Assembly (NCBI GenBank): GCA_000469685.2
Contig: LS997564.1
Span: 24,672,459 to 24,736,458, forward strand
Source: Haemonchus contortus
Lineage: Eukaryota; Nematoda; Chromadorea; Rhabditida; Trichostrongylidae
DNA length: 64,000 bases
Direction: 5' to 3'
Shown here one piece after another: positions 28,101 to 37,640 of the stretch; position 1 is the first letter of the stretch, and every line of letters starts with the position of its first letter. The translations under genes and the position numbers were made by a program. A model generated the notes under the pieces. It saw only the letters and a program-made list of their open reading frames with translations, ran no database searches and was not told the DNA's origin.

Positions 28101-30430
28101 CAGGATGCACCAAGCAGGTCTACTACAAAGTAAATAGAGAAACACAAATAATGGCGTGTGAAGCCTCATAATTATTGCAGTGTTGATTTTGCTCTTTTGA
28201 GAAGGCACCGTTCACAAAAAAGTTAGGGTACCCTTTTTTGACGGGAATTGATAGAACTACTCTAGAATAAAGCGATAACAACGAAAAAAGCGCAAAAAAC
28301 GATGGACAAAAAGAATTACAAAGGGTCAAAAAAAGAGCTGGAAAGGGGGTTGGACGAGTTTCACATTGAAAAAACTGCGGTTAGGGAGTGTTCGAGCTAG
28401 AATGCACGAAGGCGACGCAATGTCTGCAATGCAGACAACACACCCAAACAGCTGATTCAGACTACAGTCTTGAACCTGGCCAATTGCCAACCAGCTTATC
28501 GATTTTTCACCAACTTCGCTCCAATGCGAAAGTGGTGAAGGACAATTAGAACACGTAGTCAGCCTAGCGAGGGGCGGAGGCCTAACGTCCCCCACTGTTC
28601 CTGCCCTTATTGTGCCCTATCCAGCCGTTTTCCGACCTCATTCCTGCACAAATGGTATCAGAGGGGGCTTCGAATTCAAACCATGTGCAATTCTCCGAAA
28701 CCATTTTTTCGTGAACAGCCTTTAAGTGAGCTTTGTAATTGTTAAGTAAGAACTTGTATCGATTTTCTTAACTATCCTTCCCAGATTTATCCATTCGATG
28801 TTGAAATTGATATGATGCTCTGTTTAGGTCGTCAACCAGGACGCCGACAAAGCTGAGACCAAAAAGCGATCGAAGCAAAAGGCAAAGATGAACGTGGACG
28901 AAAAAGGTAAGCGCTCTCAGTTTACTGTAGCCAGCTGTAAGCTATGGCATCTCGTTTGAACACTTCGTCCAAAACTTTTATGCAACTTTTTCATCATGTT
29001 CTCGTCCATCTTTTAGCTTGACTACTTTTTTGAACTCTATACTTCTCTGAAGATGCCACTTTCGCGCTTTCTTAGCTTACTTTGCTGTATTCTAAGCAAT
29101 CACTTTCATCACTCGTTAGAAAACTAAGTACCCCAGAGTTATCGGGAACTGTGCCTTCAATAATAACGCCCAACTTAGGCGGAGATACTTGCTGTGTATC
29201 CAAGGGATCAAACTGGGGAATATTCTCATCCTCCTGCTCAGTTCCCCTCGTATGCTCTTTCCCCGTCCTACGAAACCTTCCTACTCTGCAGCGTCAGTTA
29301 ACGGGTTTAATGGAGGCCCAATAAGAAATCTCATCGCCCATAGCGATTGGATGTAAAATAAATCGAAGTTGAATGACAAGCACCTGAGTTGGCCCCGACC
29401 TGTACCAATCATTGCTTAGATCACGGAGTTGGTACGTCTTTTCACGTCATTCAAGCCCATTTCCATCACTTTGTGGAGTGAATTGTCCTTTTCAACTGTT
29501 TGCGGAAATGGGTGAAACTTGACTCTTTCTAATCAATCTGATAATTTTTCTTGCTAAAAGTTCTCTCAGGTAGCAAAGTACCCTTTCCAGATTCGGATGT
29601 GATTGTTCATGGTTACATCAAAAAGCTGGGTGGACCGTTCACTTCTGCATGGCAAACCCGATATGGCAAGCTCTACCCGTCCCGGCTTGAACTCTACCCA
29701 GAATCACTGAGTGGGAAGCCCGAGGTGAGTTCGATCAAATATGACCTATTCGGTATTAAATTTATCGGTTCCAGCTGGTATTCATGGACCAAATCGAGGA
29801 CGTTTGTGTCGACTTGCAGACGGTCAAAGGTGAAAACGCGATCGTCGTGAAATTACGGGATGGATTCAAGGAGCCCAGGATTAGCTTGACGAATTCGGTG
29901 AGTTACTTCCGCAACGGATATCCTCTGTCTGCCCTATGTTGGAATGTTCATTAGTATCGGCGATACTACTCGTTCCAGTCCTTCTGGAGATTGTAATTGG
30001 TCTCAAGGTGTGCATTTTGTTTAGCAAGAAGAAGAATTTTTAAAATCGAACAGAAAACCGGGAATGAGGTAGAATGAAGTTCGATAGTTGGACGAGTTTC
30101 CCCTACAAAATTATACTATACAAATTAGTAACTCAGCCATTTATCGACATAAATCTTTGATTCTTGACTAGTTCCTTTGATTTGTTTCACCACAACCGAT
30201 GTAAATGAGTGCTGTACGAGTCTCAATTTCAGGACGAGATTTCACTGAAGGAATGGCACACCTCCTTGCGAACAGCGCACAAGGTCTCATCAGAGTTATT
30301 GCAACGAATGGGACGAAAAGCAATCAAGATCTACGGCGTGAACCATGACCCCATGCTGAGCGAAGCGGATCGACCTGCCTCTGTTTCAAAGTACATGAAC
30401 CGAGCGTCGAGTGTCGATTCGACGGTTTGA
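10010..30430 (+). CDS. grk-2: G-protein-coupled receptor kinase 2 (GRK2/GRK3 class, nematode GRK-2 orthologue), 18 exons
   Basis: Serine/threonine kinase that phosphorylates activated GPCRs at the plasma membrane and recruits arrestin; in C. elegans GRK-2 is required for chemosensory signalling. Joined CDS: 10010-10122, 12018-12168, 13271-13372, 13430-13504, 18858-18919, 19392-19535, 21389-21488, 21946-22101, 22168-22257, 26494-26555, 26617-26722, 26781-26953, 27027-27189, 27393-27482, 28828-28906, 29591-29724, 29775-29897, 30233-30430. The sum is 2,121 nt (706 aa plus TGA) and all phases agree. Domain order: conserved GRK N-terminus ([20 protein letters not shown]), RGS-homology about 54-175 with R106, Y109, D110, M114, L118 at the G-alpha-q-binding positions, AGC kinase from about 191 (glycine loop GRGGFG 198-203, K220, YRDLK with D318, DLG with D336, then GTHGYMAPE), AGC tail ([13 protein letters not shown]), PH domain about 558-655. 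Length matches the family. No break or missing catalytic residue is seen. Identity is near certain; individual splice sites are inferred. Confidence 0.97.
10123..12017 (+). other. grk-2 intron 1
   Basis: A 1.9-kb intron. It holds an antisense SINE at about 11180-11480 and T-rich tracts near its 5' end. No nested gene was recognised. Confidence 0.9.
11180..11480 (-). mobile_element. tRNA-derived SINE in grk-2 intron 1
   Basis: A full-length diverged copy, antisense to grk-2, with the shared landmarks CTGAGGGATGCGCC, CGACTTC, TACAAGTCGGTG and the head complement CGCCATTTGCCACTACACCA. Confidence 0.75.
12018..12168 (+). CDS. grk-2: grk-2 coding exon 2
   Basis: Residues 38-88 ([20 protein letters not shown] onward), the start of the RGS-homology domain. 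Acceptor TTTTCAG, donor GTATGT; ends in phase 0 after FYEA. Confidence 0.95.
12169..13270 (+). other. grk-2 intron 2
   Basis: A 1.1-kb intron. It contains A- and T-rich runs around 12490-12840 and a SINE head fragment at 12905-13020. Confidence 0.9.
12905..13020 (-). mobile_element. tRNA-derived SINE, head fragment in intron 2
   Basis: Only the tRNA-like head and adjoining part are present (GATTTGATCCTTCGACCATG, then TTCGCCACTAC). It is antisense to grk-2 and heavily diverged. Confidence 0.5.
13271..13372 (+). CDS. grk-2: grk-2 coding exon 3
   Basis: Residues 89-122 ([20 protein letters not shown], then [14 protein letters not shown]). It carries the RGS-homology positions equivalent to the G-alpha-q contact surface of mammalian GRK2. 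Acceptor TTTTCAG, donor GTGAGT. Confidence 0.95.
13430..13504 (+). CDS. grk-2: grk-2 coding exon 4
   Basis: Residues 123-147 ([20 protein letters not shown], then PDLFQ). It follows a 57-bp intron and precedes the longest intron (5.35 kb). Confidence 0.95.
13505..18857 (+). other. grk-2 intron 4 (5.35 kb)
   Basis: The longest intron of the gene. I examined both strands for nested genes and found none; a minus-strand frame at 17429-17668 stays open for 79 codons but matches nothing I recognise. It may contain decayed repeats that I cannot classify. Confidence 0.85.
18858..18919 (+). CDS. grk-2: grk-2 coding exon 5
   Basis: Residues 148-167 ([20 protein letters not shown]) plus two bases of Ser168. 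A 62-bp exon found by matching the missing protein segment; acceptor ATTTCAG, donor GTCAGT. Its phases fit exons 4 and 6 exactly. Confidence 0.94.
19392..19535 (+). CDS. grk-2: grk-2 coding exon 6
   Basis: Residues 168-215 ([20 protein letters not shown] onward) plus part of Met216. It ends the RGS-homology domain and starts the kinase domain, including the glycine-rich loop GRGGFGEV at 198-205. Acceptor TTCCAG, donor GTAAGT. Confidence 0.96.
21040..21350 (-). mobile_element. tRNA-derived SINE in grk-2 intron 6
   Basis: A well-preserved copy ending 39 bases before exon 7. Landmarks match the 1241 and 48605 copies (CAATCCCGTCTGAGGGATGC, GTGGCCAGCCGATGTACAAG, GCGCCACTTGCCACTACAGC). It is antisense to the gene. 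Confidence 0.8.
21389..21488 (+). CDS. grk-2: grk-2 coding exon 7
   Basis: Residues 216-249 ([20 protein letters not shown], then [14 protein letters not shown]). It contains the ATP-anchoring lysine K220. Acceptor AATTTAG, donor GTGAGT. Confidence 0.96.
21946..22101 (+). CDS. grk-2: grk-2 coding exon 8
   Basis: Residues 250-301 ([20 protein letters not shown] onward, ending FYASE). One residue (Gln250) is extra relative to the vertebrate STGDCPF sequence, which explains why downstream residue numbers are +1 relative to human GRK2. Confidence 0.97.
22168..22257 (+). CDS. grk-2: grk-2 coding exon 9
   Basis: Residues 302-331 ([20 protein letters not shown], then [10 protein letters not shown]). 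It contains the catalytic-loop aspartate D318. Donor GTGAGT; a 4.2-kb intron follows. Confidence 0.97.
22488..22540 (+). repeat. G-rich tract with quadruplex potential (intron 9)
   Basis: At least four runs of three or more G separated by short spacers (GGTGGGGAGGTGGGGGAGGG) lie on the coding strand, so the pre-mRNA could also fold. A weaker G-rich run lies at 7770-7805. Confidence 0.6.
23868..23953 (+). repeat. Near-perfect 86-nt hairpin in grk-2 intron 9
   Basis: Arms 23868-23902 and 23919-23953 are 35 nt each and complementary except for one internal T-T mismatch; the loop is 16 nt (23903-23918). The stem includes TGTTGTGATGATTATGATGC. Size and geometry suit a microRNA-like precursor or a very small hairpin MITE. 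No homology is claimed. Confidence 0.85.
26494..26555 (+). CDS. grk-2: grk-2 coding exon 10
   Basis: Residues 332-351 ([20 protein letters not shown]) plus part of Val352. It contains the metal-binding DLG (D336). Acceptor TTTCAG, donor GTAAGT. Confidence 0.96.
26617..26722 (+). CDS. grk-2: grk-2 coding exon 11
   Basis: Residues 352-387 ([20 protein letters not shown], then [16 protein letters not shown]). This is the activation segment and APE motif. Acceptor CTTCAG, donor GTGAGC. Confidence 0.97.
26781..26953 (+). CDS. grk-2: grk-2 coding exon 12
   Basis: Residues 388-444 ([20 protein letters not shown] onward, ending RLGCKGRG): the kinase C-lobe. Acceptor TTTTAG, donor GTGAGT. Confidence 0.97.
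27027..27189 (+). CDS. grk-2: grk-2 coding exon 13
   Basis: Residues 445-499 ([20 protein letters not shown] onward). It includes the AGC-kinase tail [20 protein letters not shown], the active-site tether of GRKs. Acceptor CTACAG, donor GTATGA. Confidence 0.97.
27393..27482 (+). CDS. grk-2: grk-2 coding exon 14
   Basis: Residues 500-529 ([20 protein letters not shown], then [10 protein letters not shown]): end of the AGC tail and return to the bundle portion of the RGS-homology domain. Acceptor GTTTAG, donor GTAAGC. Confidence 0.94.
27483..28827 (+). other. grk-2 intron 14
   Basis: A 1.3-kb intron with no recognised gene. A diverged end of the TTAA-flanked MITE family is present near 28698-28725 (AAACCATTTTTTCGTGAAC). 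Confidence 0.85.
28828..28906 (+). CDS. grk-2: grk-2 coding exon 15
   Basis: Residues 530-555 ([20 protein letters not shown], then MNVDEK) plus one base. This is a lysine-rich linker before the PH domain and the least conserved part of the protein. Acceptor TGTTTAG, donor GTAAGC. Confidence 0.92.
29591..29724 (+). CDS. grk-2: grk-2 coding exon 16 (start of PH domain)
   Basis: Residues 556-600 ([20 protein letters not shown] onward, ending SGKPE). I chose the acceptor CCCTTTCCAG at 29590 because it gives [11 protein letters not shown]. Two other in-frame acceptors (exon starts 29561 and 29570) would add 10 or 7 residues. Confidence 0.85.
29775..29897 (+). CDS. grk-2: grk-2 coding exon 17
   Basis: Residues 601-641 ([20 protein letters not shown] onward, ending ISLTNS): the central strands of the PH domain. 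It follows a 50-bp intron, the shortest in the gene. Confidence 0.96.
30233..30430 (+). CDS. grk-2: grk-2 coding exon 18 and stop
   Basis: Residues 642-706 ([20 protein letters not shown] onward). It holds the C-terminal PH helix, whose extension binds G-beta-gamma in GRK2, then a polar tail ending SVDSTV and TGA at 30428-30430. Confidence 0.96.
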   Translation, partial: DEISLKEWHTSLRTAHKVSSELLQRMGRKAIKIYGVNHDPMLSEADRPASVSKYMNRASSVDSTV

Positions 30431-30910
30431 GTAGTCCGCTGCATTGGGTGTTCTCCCACAGCGATAGCTGCAACCGTACGGCAAATACGGCTGCCACCGT
30501 TGAGTGCTAGTTCACTGAATCTGCTATATCGAAGACGGGACCTCTCACCTTCTGGCGATCTGCCTCCCTTTCCTTATGATCGTGCTCGACGGGCCGTCCA
30601 TCCCGAATGCATCGCCCTGTTCCCAATCGTTGTGATTCCTATCATTGTTAACTATATATGTTTACGGTGACCCTTGTCATTCTCTGATGTGGTTAACCTC
30701 TCTGGACTTTCTGGGTATTTGTCTTATCATTTCATGATCAGTGTGTGAGCTGCGTGATAAGGTGGCTTGCTTAGCATTTCCACCGAACATCTTCCAGCAT
30801 TTTCTAATTGCGTATGCCGTTTCCGGGCAACTGGCAAAACGCATATTCATTGAATAATCACTATTGAAGGAACATATCATCTATTTTGCAAATAAATGTC
30901 TTTCACAACT
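30431..30910 (+). other. grk-2 3' UTR with polyadenylation signal
   Basis: From the TGA the first well-placed AATAAA is at 30891-30896, which would give a 3' UTR of about 480 bases. No coding potential is seen in this stretch. The exact cleavage site is inferred. Confidence 0.55.
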
Positions 30911-31109
30911 TTTGACATTGCCACACGCCATCGACTTAAGTGGCGCAACAATCACGATCTATACGTTGATGTTTTAGACTGTTGATAGGATGCTTATGAA
31001 CGACTCCCTTATCTAACGGTGTAGGGGAAACTCCGATGAAACAGGCGGCGAGGCGTCTGGGTTTTTTTGAAAAAGCAGTTATGAAGTTCAGAGGCACTGT
31101 GTAGGATAA

Positions 31110-31750
31110 TAAGGAGTGGAAACATAAGATGTGATGATGGTGCAGGCCATTAACTTGTTAGGTGACTGGGCCAAGCAATGGCAAAACCCTTTGGCCCAGC
31201 ATAAAACGATGTATATGACCATTGGGAACAATCCTTACACTTACCCCTCCATTGCATGTACTATGAATGGGGTTACATTGCTCCATCTAAACCGTGTAAG
31301 GGAGCTAGGCTTTCTCTGGACGAACACACACTACTTTTCCATGCACATTCGCTTTCGGTGTAAGCTAGCATTACTGCGTACGTCGCACATTTCGAAGGGC
31401 TGCCTACCAAGAACAAGTTCATCGTTCTCAAAGCTTATACGACATATGTTCGCCCTTCGGTTGAGAGTGGGGCTACAGTATTCCATCCCAACAGGAGAAA
31501 GGACGTCATTGCCCTCGAAAAAGTACAAAATACCTTCTCGCGTAAAATTCTTACCGGTGTGGACGTTTCTTCTATTCTGGCATTCCTAGAGTCTCCATTC
31601 GTAAAAGATGCCCTGAGCTCTCAACTTTGGTATCACGGAGCAAGGTGTTTGATGTGTGTATGATTCATAAACTTCTGTACCACGGTAATGCTTTTGGCTC
31701 CTTTGATGTTTGTACAGGGTGTGTCATAAATATGGTAACATCTTTCGAAC
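31110..31750 (+). mobile_element. CR1-like LINE fragment (3' half of reverse transcriptase region)
   Basis: Across two or three frames one reads AINLLGDWAKQWQNPLAQHK, RVRELGFLWTN, AYTTYVRPSVESGATVFHPN, ALEKVQNTFSRKILTG and SKVFDVCMIHKLLYHG, the thumb and C-terminal region typical of nematode CR1-like elements. Frame changes and stops make it a dead fragment. It lies about 200 bases beyond the grk-2 polyadenylation signal. Confidence 0.8.
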
Positions 31751-34700
31751 GTCCGCAATTTCCTTGTTTGGAGGGTTTTCCAAAGTTGCACCCCCCCCCC
31801 CCTATGTTTATGATATACATGCCTTAACCCACATATCTACATTGGTACTCTCAATTCGATAGATTTCGAAAAACGGTGGAGCCCCCCAGACATCCACCGA
31901 CCGTTCCGCCTCTGTGCGCATTTAGTGAGTCTTTTTCCGGGTTCGTTCCTCGTATCAACATTTCCCACATGACGGTCTCTTGAATCGCGTTGCGTAGACA
32001 GGTCAACAACAAACCTCAATACGGTCGTCTTTTCTTGCATACGACCCCTCTTCCGAATACAATTGTTCGGGATGGAGTACGCTGGCGAGCCTGCAGAAAC
32101 ACAAAAAAATGGCTGCTGATTTGTTTGTATGTTCTAATCCAATGGGAAGAGTCTACCCAGAGTGAATACAATTGTATCCGAATAAGATCCGAAAGCCTTT
32201 GACAATCCGATTCGATAATTTGACCACCCCTCCTTTTCTACCCCTCAACATTCTCTCCGCGTTCTAAAATGTAATTGAACAAAGCTACTAATTTTGCCCT
32301 TAACACCGCCCACCACGTGCAGACCCTGCTCATCTGAGGATTTCACCAAAATTTCCTATATCCTTTGGCTACTTTTTCCCGCATCTAGAACGTTCTTCAA
32401 CGAAATTATAAATTCTTTTGAAAAATACATCTTAACTGAGTGCAGGTCTCACCCATCAAAGGCAGAACATTGCTAAATTGAGGATTGCACAGCACCCCTT
32501 GCCCACCCTTTTTATTTTTTTATGGCTTCCAGGCTTTCGCGGAATCGGGTAATGAATTTGAGAGGAAGAAACTGCCCACTGTGAAGACATTCCGCCCTGG
32601 TCTGAGCCTTCCATTTTTCCTGCGTCTGGATTTCATGCAACAAAGTTGAGGACTTTCCCCGTGACACCGCCTACTTTTGTTCACGTCCCTGGCGATGGAG
32701 CTCCGCTGAGGTCACATGCGCTCTATTAATCTTGCCCTGTGGCCATCACCTGACCCGACCCAGAGTGAGAATATTCGCACTAGCCAAGAGGCCTTCTACT
32801 ACAACTGTTAAACGAGTATTTGCTATTAGTTCTCAGTTTAACTCTCAACAGATTGGCGTCAGGTATAGGAGCAAAATGTTTACTCAAACATGCACCACCC
32901 AAGTAGAGTGGTACCTAAAATGGGAGAAAAACAATGCAATTAAATGAATTTAATACAAGGTAAGCGATGAAGATGACATAAATTTTAGCTTTATCTGAAA
33001 TCGAGTTCTCACTTCTTAGAGATTCGGATTGAAGATCATCTGTAAAAGCAGCGTGAAGATGCTCTAGAACAAATCCAAAAAAGGCTTCAAATCACTGCAA
33101 AACTCGAACCATTGCAATTTCGCGTTCGGTCAGGTGGTTCCGTGGAGGTTGCTTCGGTTCATTTTTCTCGGCATCCATCGTTGATGATGGTGCGCTTGGC
33201 GCTGGGCTGTGTATCGAGCTGCTATGCAAGCTGAAACTGATTTGCTACAAGCATTTGCATTATCAGCATTATCATTTGCAAATGCATTGAAAGGGAAGAA
33301 AAGTATAAGAGTCACGAGATATTCAAAAGAATGGTTGAGATCCAACGGATAAACGGAAATATGGGTTTCTTTATTCTTATGGTTAGCTTGTCATGCCACT
33401 AGAAGAAGTGCAGGAGGAAATCCACTCACCCGCTCAGGCATCGATTAGTCTTCTAGTATATCCGGTCTTTTAGGCCGAGCAATGCCAGACCCTTCTCCTT
33501 TTCGACCCTTCGGAAGGAATTTTTTGTAATTCTACTCGCAAGGACCCCCTCCATATATAAGCAACCTGTTCAGTTAATAAACCCCTAGATATCGCCTACC
33601 AATGTTGCTGAACAGTAGGAACAACAATATCAACGATGGTCGATGGAGTCAGAACATGTGCAAATCATTGTGACCATCACTATAACGGAAAAAGAACCAC
33701 AGTTTTGAAGAGCCGCTAATGCCCAACATTGTGAGTTCGAACCCACACTATAGAGAGACATTTACAGTAAAATATAGACAGTTTACAGTGGAACACATTT
33801 CAAGTGTCGAATGGTTACCTGTGTTCAGTATCACTTCGCAGACTTTCTGGGCGCAACTCCTCTTCAGTATCCTGAAGATTGGTAATGTCGTTCGAAAACA
33901 AAGTAAAAAAGAACTCAGTGAGAAAGTCACATTCATCATGTCCTCTCAGAATAGAACTGTTATCGGATATACCGTCGCCTGAGCTACTGATCAAACCAGT
34001 CAGATCGCGCAGTAAACTCCGTTTTTCTTATGACAAAGTTATAGTAATTGGCTAACCAGCCGCCCCTTCGTTAGGGCAAGTGCTTCTTTGTACACGAGGT
34101 TCGAGTCAGGACTGGCCGGACAGTGCAAGTGGTATTCAAAATGCGCCGATGCTTATGCCTATGATTGAATATCTCGATCTGTTGATCTTCATCTCAAAGT
34201 AATCACCCATTGAGAACTGACTGATAAGTAAACGAAGCCTCAAATGATAGTCACAAATGTTTTCGGGTGAAAATGGCACCATTACTAGATGTGGTAACCA
34301 ATAGCACTTCTTTTCTGTATGGATATATCATTAATTGAGGATCCCAGATTACTGGCAGCCTCAAAAGTTCTGTCGCAAGTCACGCGACGAATGACGTAAA
34401 GTGAAACAAAGGGCGACTGGGATCTTTACTGATTCATAGACCTTGCTGGGCAGCGTTCGGAATCTAATGAAAAATGAACCAAATTTTCATCTCTATTTCC
34501 TTTCTATGCAGCGCCTTTAATCGATCCCTATCATTGCACTCACTTGTCTTATTGAATGAAACCTATGAAGGAGTCAAAGCTAGGTCGTAATTATCAATAG
34601 CATTAGAAATTATTTGATAAGTGGCTCTTGCCTCCATTACCTCTTATCAGCTCTTATGAATTGTTATTGGTTCCTGTCGCAGGGTAGCCACGACCTCACA

Positions 34701-34867
34701 CATCCTACACCACCTATAGAAATGCCATGGTTCCTCTGTTGACATGAAGGGCGTCACGGACCTCACGGTGTCACGGAAAATCATTATTTAGGCATGTACT
34801 CGGATTATCCTTCCAGAGCCGTTTTCTTGCTGATACCATGTAACTTTTCCCGTACTGTTTGCCACCA

Positions 34868-35019
34868 AAACGAAAATTCAGTCCGGCACTCGGCTCTTAC
34901 AGGAGCCCCCTGGTCCCAAAACCCCTTTTCGACGCGTAGTATATGTGACGGGTAAAAATTTGCGTAATAACACGTGCCGGCTTACTGTAAGAGCAGAGTG
35001 CCGGACTGAATTTTCGTTT
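34868..35019. repeat. Inverted repeat with 35-bp arms
   Basis: Arms 34868-34902 and 34985-35019 are complementary with a single mismatch (each includes ATTCAGTCCGGCACTC or its complement), separated by 82 bases. It resembles a small hairpin MITE of about 150 bp, though no clear target-site duplication is seen. Confidence 0.8.
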
Positions 35020-36394
35020 CTGTTTGTTTGCCTACACACAAAACTCCCTGTGAATAATTGCATGAACAGTGCCTCTCCATTAGAGAAAGGAAGTTTAATT
35101 GGCGCAGTGGTAAGGTTAATAGTACTAACACGACATAGTAACATTTCATTTACGGTAACATCCAGTCACGCATACAAACCCCTCACCTGGTATTTCGCTT
35201 TGTCTGCTGACTCGATCTGCATGTTCAACCGCAGAGTTAAGGCTGTGTTGGGGAAAACGAAACTGACCGTCAACAGATCGATGAATCAATCAGTGGTGAG
35301 CTACATATCAATCCAACGTGGACTCCACGCAAACTGGACGAGCACACAGCCAGCGTCATTCAACGTGGTGTAGAAGGACAGTGCTCCGAGTTTTCCTATT
35401 AACTGGAGCGAAGGGGAGATGAGAAGCAGAGGCGTGAACTAACGTGAAAAAGTCACTGGAACTTTTGCCTTCGATGGCCACTTTAGAGCTCCTAACACTT
35501 GTTAGTGATCTCTGCCATGAACTATTATATACTTCGCATAAAAATTCCCACGAAACTGACAGATTTTCATTCTTAACGTGAAAGGTGAGACGCGCTTAGC
35601 GGTTTCGAGTTCTGAGGCCCCTACCAGTTCCTATCAGCTTCCTATCAACTTCACCTACGATCTTATCACGCCCACAGCGCCCACCAAAGTGTGAAGGCCT
35701 AAGGTCAATGCGAACGGCGTAATTATTCCAGTGACTCTTGCAATCCATGGTTCCCTACCACCCCTCACAGTTGCTATCACTCTCTTTCACTAACCAGCTA
35801 CGGTCCCTTTGCACACATCACTCAGGAGAGTAACAGACAAAGGGGTCCGGGAACTTCTCCCCTAACACGGCGTCGCAGACGCCGCACCTGCCGCCTATCG
35901 CGGGATTGCGATGGAAGATTGGAGCGCGCAATTTGTGAGGTAGGGAGTCCTTTAATTATTTGAATTGGCTGGCCGCTCTTTTCAAATCCAATGCGGTATT
36001 GATCGTCGTTTATGTAGGAGGGGTCGTTCTAATTAATCAAGTCTAATAAACACGAAAACGAAAAAGAAACAGAAGAAAAAACGATTAAATCTAATAAAAA
36101 AGCAAGGCAATCAACGAAAAATTCCGCGGCCTATCGATTGGCGAGAGTCGGGGTGAGTACGGTAACTGCAGTGACGTTTGCCGCATGCCGCAAGGGAGAA
36201 TGCCGCGATAGGGGAGAAGTTCCGTTACCCCAGACAAAGAGGCTCTTGTCTTGTAAGGCTCCTTCAGTCTCTATCAATTGTTATCACTCCTCATCACTTA
36301 ACACCAATGTTTGCATCCTGCCGCCTGTATCCCTTCCAGGGATCAAGAGTTATGATTCAAATCAAGTCAGGCCAAGTAGGCTCACCGACAAATA

Positions 36395-36480
36395 CACACA
36401 CCGATAAACATATGCACCAACAATCACAAACATACACACACACCGACACACATACATCGACACAAACACACACAGCCATA
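36395..36480 (+). repeat. ACACACCG-type microsatellite
   Basis: Irregular CA-rich simple repeat (CACACACCGACACACATACA and variants). A shorter ACACCGACACACCGACAT run is at 48234-48253. Confidence 0.8.
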
Positions 36481-36489
36481 CTTTGTTAA

Positions 36490-37640
36490 GCGGTCTCGGA
36501 ACTTTTCTGCCCCGTAGGAACTTCACTGAAACGACCATCGCGAAGTCTTTCTTCGTCCTGATCGCAGCCGTGTTTCTTCTACTTCTCAAGGTATCGTTCA
36601 GCTAATAATCGGTCGGTGCAACGGTTATCATGATATCGCATAACATGTTCTTCAATTCCTTGACGTAAACAAAGACATCTCTGATCTTCGTTCGTTTAGA
36701 AGCTATCAACTTCGGATTCCATCCTTGCGTTTAAATGGAGTATCGCCCTTCTGCAGCATGCCGAATGACGCGACTACATGTTTATCCTGCTCCTCAGAGT
36801 CCAAGTTCTGAAGCGAGGAACAACCACACGCTCGAAGCCAGATGTTCTCTGCCTCCCTCACTGCTTCCTCGACATTCTTGGATGCTCCCCACGCAGCGGG
36901 GATCCTTCTGCTCAGCTCCGGTGCTATGTCGCGCAGGATGTTGATTTCTCGACCTGCATGCACGTTGCTCGAGCGTTCAGGAATACTCATCGAGAAAAGG
37001 AGCAGGTACCATTCCAAGCCTTCCCATCCCATATGTTGCATGAGAGGAACACTGAAAATTGAACGAGATGCTATCACCGTGCCTCATCCCCTCTTCACGT
37101 GTACAATAACTTGTAGAATGTCGAAATCCAGTCATGTAGTGGTCGTAGAGCTAACAAAGCATTCTTATACATTGAGACGGAGCACCCTGCTTGTCAAGCT
37201 TCAATTAGTCTTCTGGCTGTCTCGACAGTATCGAAAGCCTTCTCCAAATTGATGAGCGACGGATACAACGACATTTCAAAATCTCGCAATGCTTCAGTGA
37301 CTCTTGTGACGGTAGATGTGATCCAGCATACTAAACCCTCTGCTCACATGACTGTCATTCATCTGATGTTCTGCAATTCTGTCGAAGATGTCTCGAGTCC
37401 GCGTCTTGTCCACTTTTCTGAGGTGGTATTCATACAGATAAACGTGGCCAATGCCTTTCAAAATGCAGTAATTCTTCCATTAAGACGACAAAGGGATTGC
37501 GAATGCTCTTTCGGGCCTAAGAGATTTTCGGTCAGAACTGCTGCTCTTCGCTCCTTCAGGTCTTGCTTCATTGCTACCCTCCACAGGACTGGGAGTGGCG
37601 AGGACCCTCAGCATGTTCGGACGTTCACTATCGATTGCCA
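36490..37640 (-). mobile_element. RTE-like LINE remnant
   Basis: On the minus strand, in several frames, one reads DHIYRHKS, LEKAFDTVETA (box A), GAPSQCIRMLCELYDHYMTG, REEGMRHGDSIS (the box around RQGD of reverse transcriptases), GREINILRDIAPELSRR, AAWGASKNVEEAV and HVMRYHDNRCTDR. This is the RT and C-terminal region of RTE-type elements in the correct order. Stops and frameshifts throughout make it inactive. The endonuclease part is absent. Confidence 0.8.

Larger units (their letters stand above)
30911..36480. other. Intergenic stretch downstream of grk-2
   Basis: Beyond the CR1 fragment and the hairpin at 34868-35019 I find no gene. It has a poly-C run near 31790-31802 and an inverted-repeat-like pair around 35836-35877 and 36205-36235 (GGGGAGAAGTTCC). 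The plus-strand frame 34945-35373 (142 codons) overlaps the hairpin and is probably incidental. Confidence 0.55.

Noticed and set aside
34945..35373. 142-codon plus-strand frame
   Set aside because: Its 5' part is inside the inverted repeat at 34868-35019; no splice signals and no recognisable protein.
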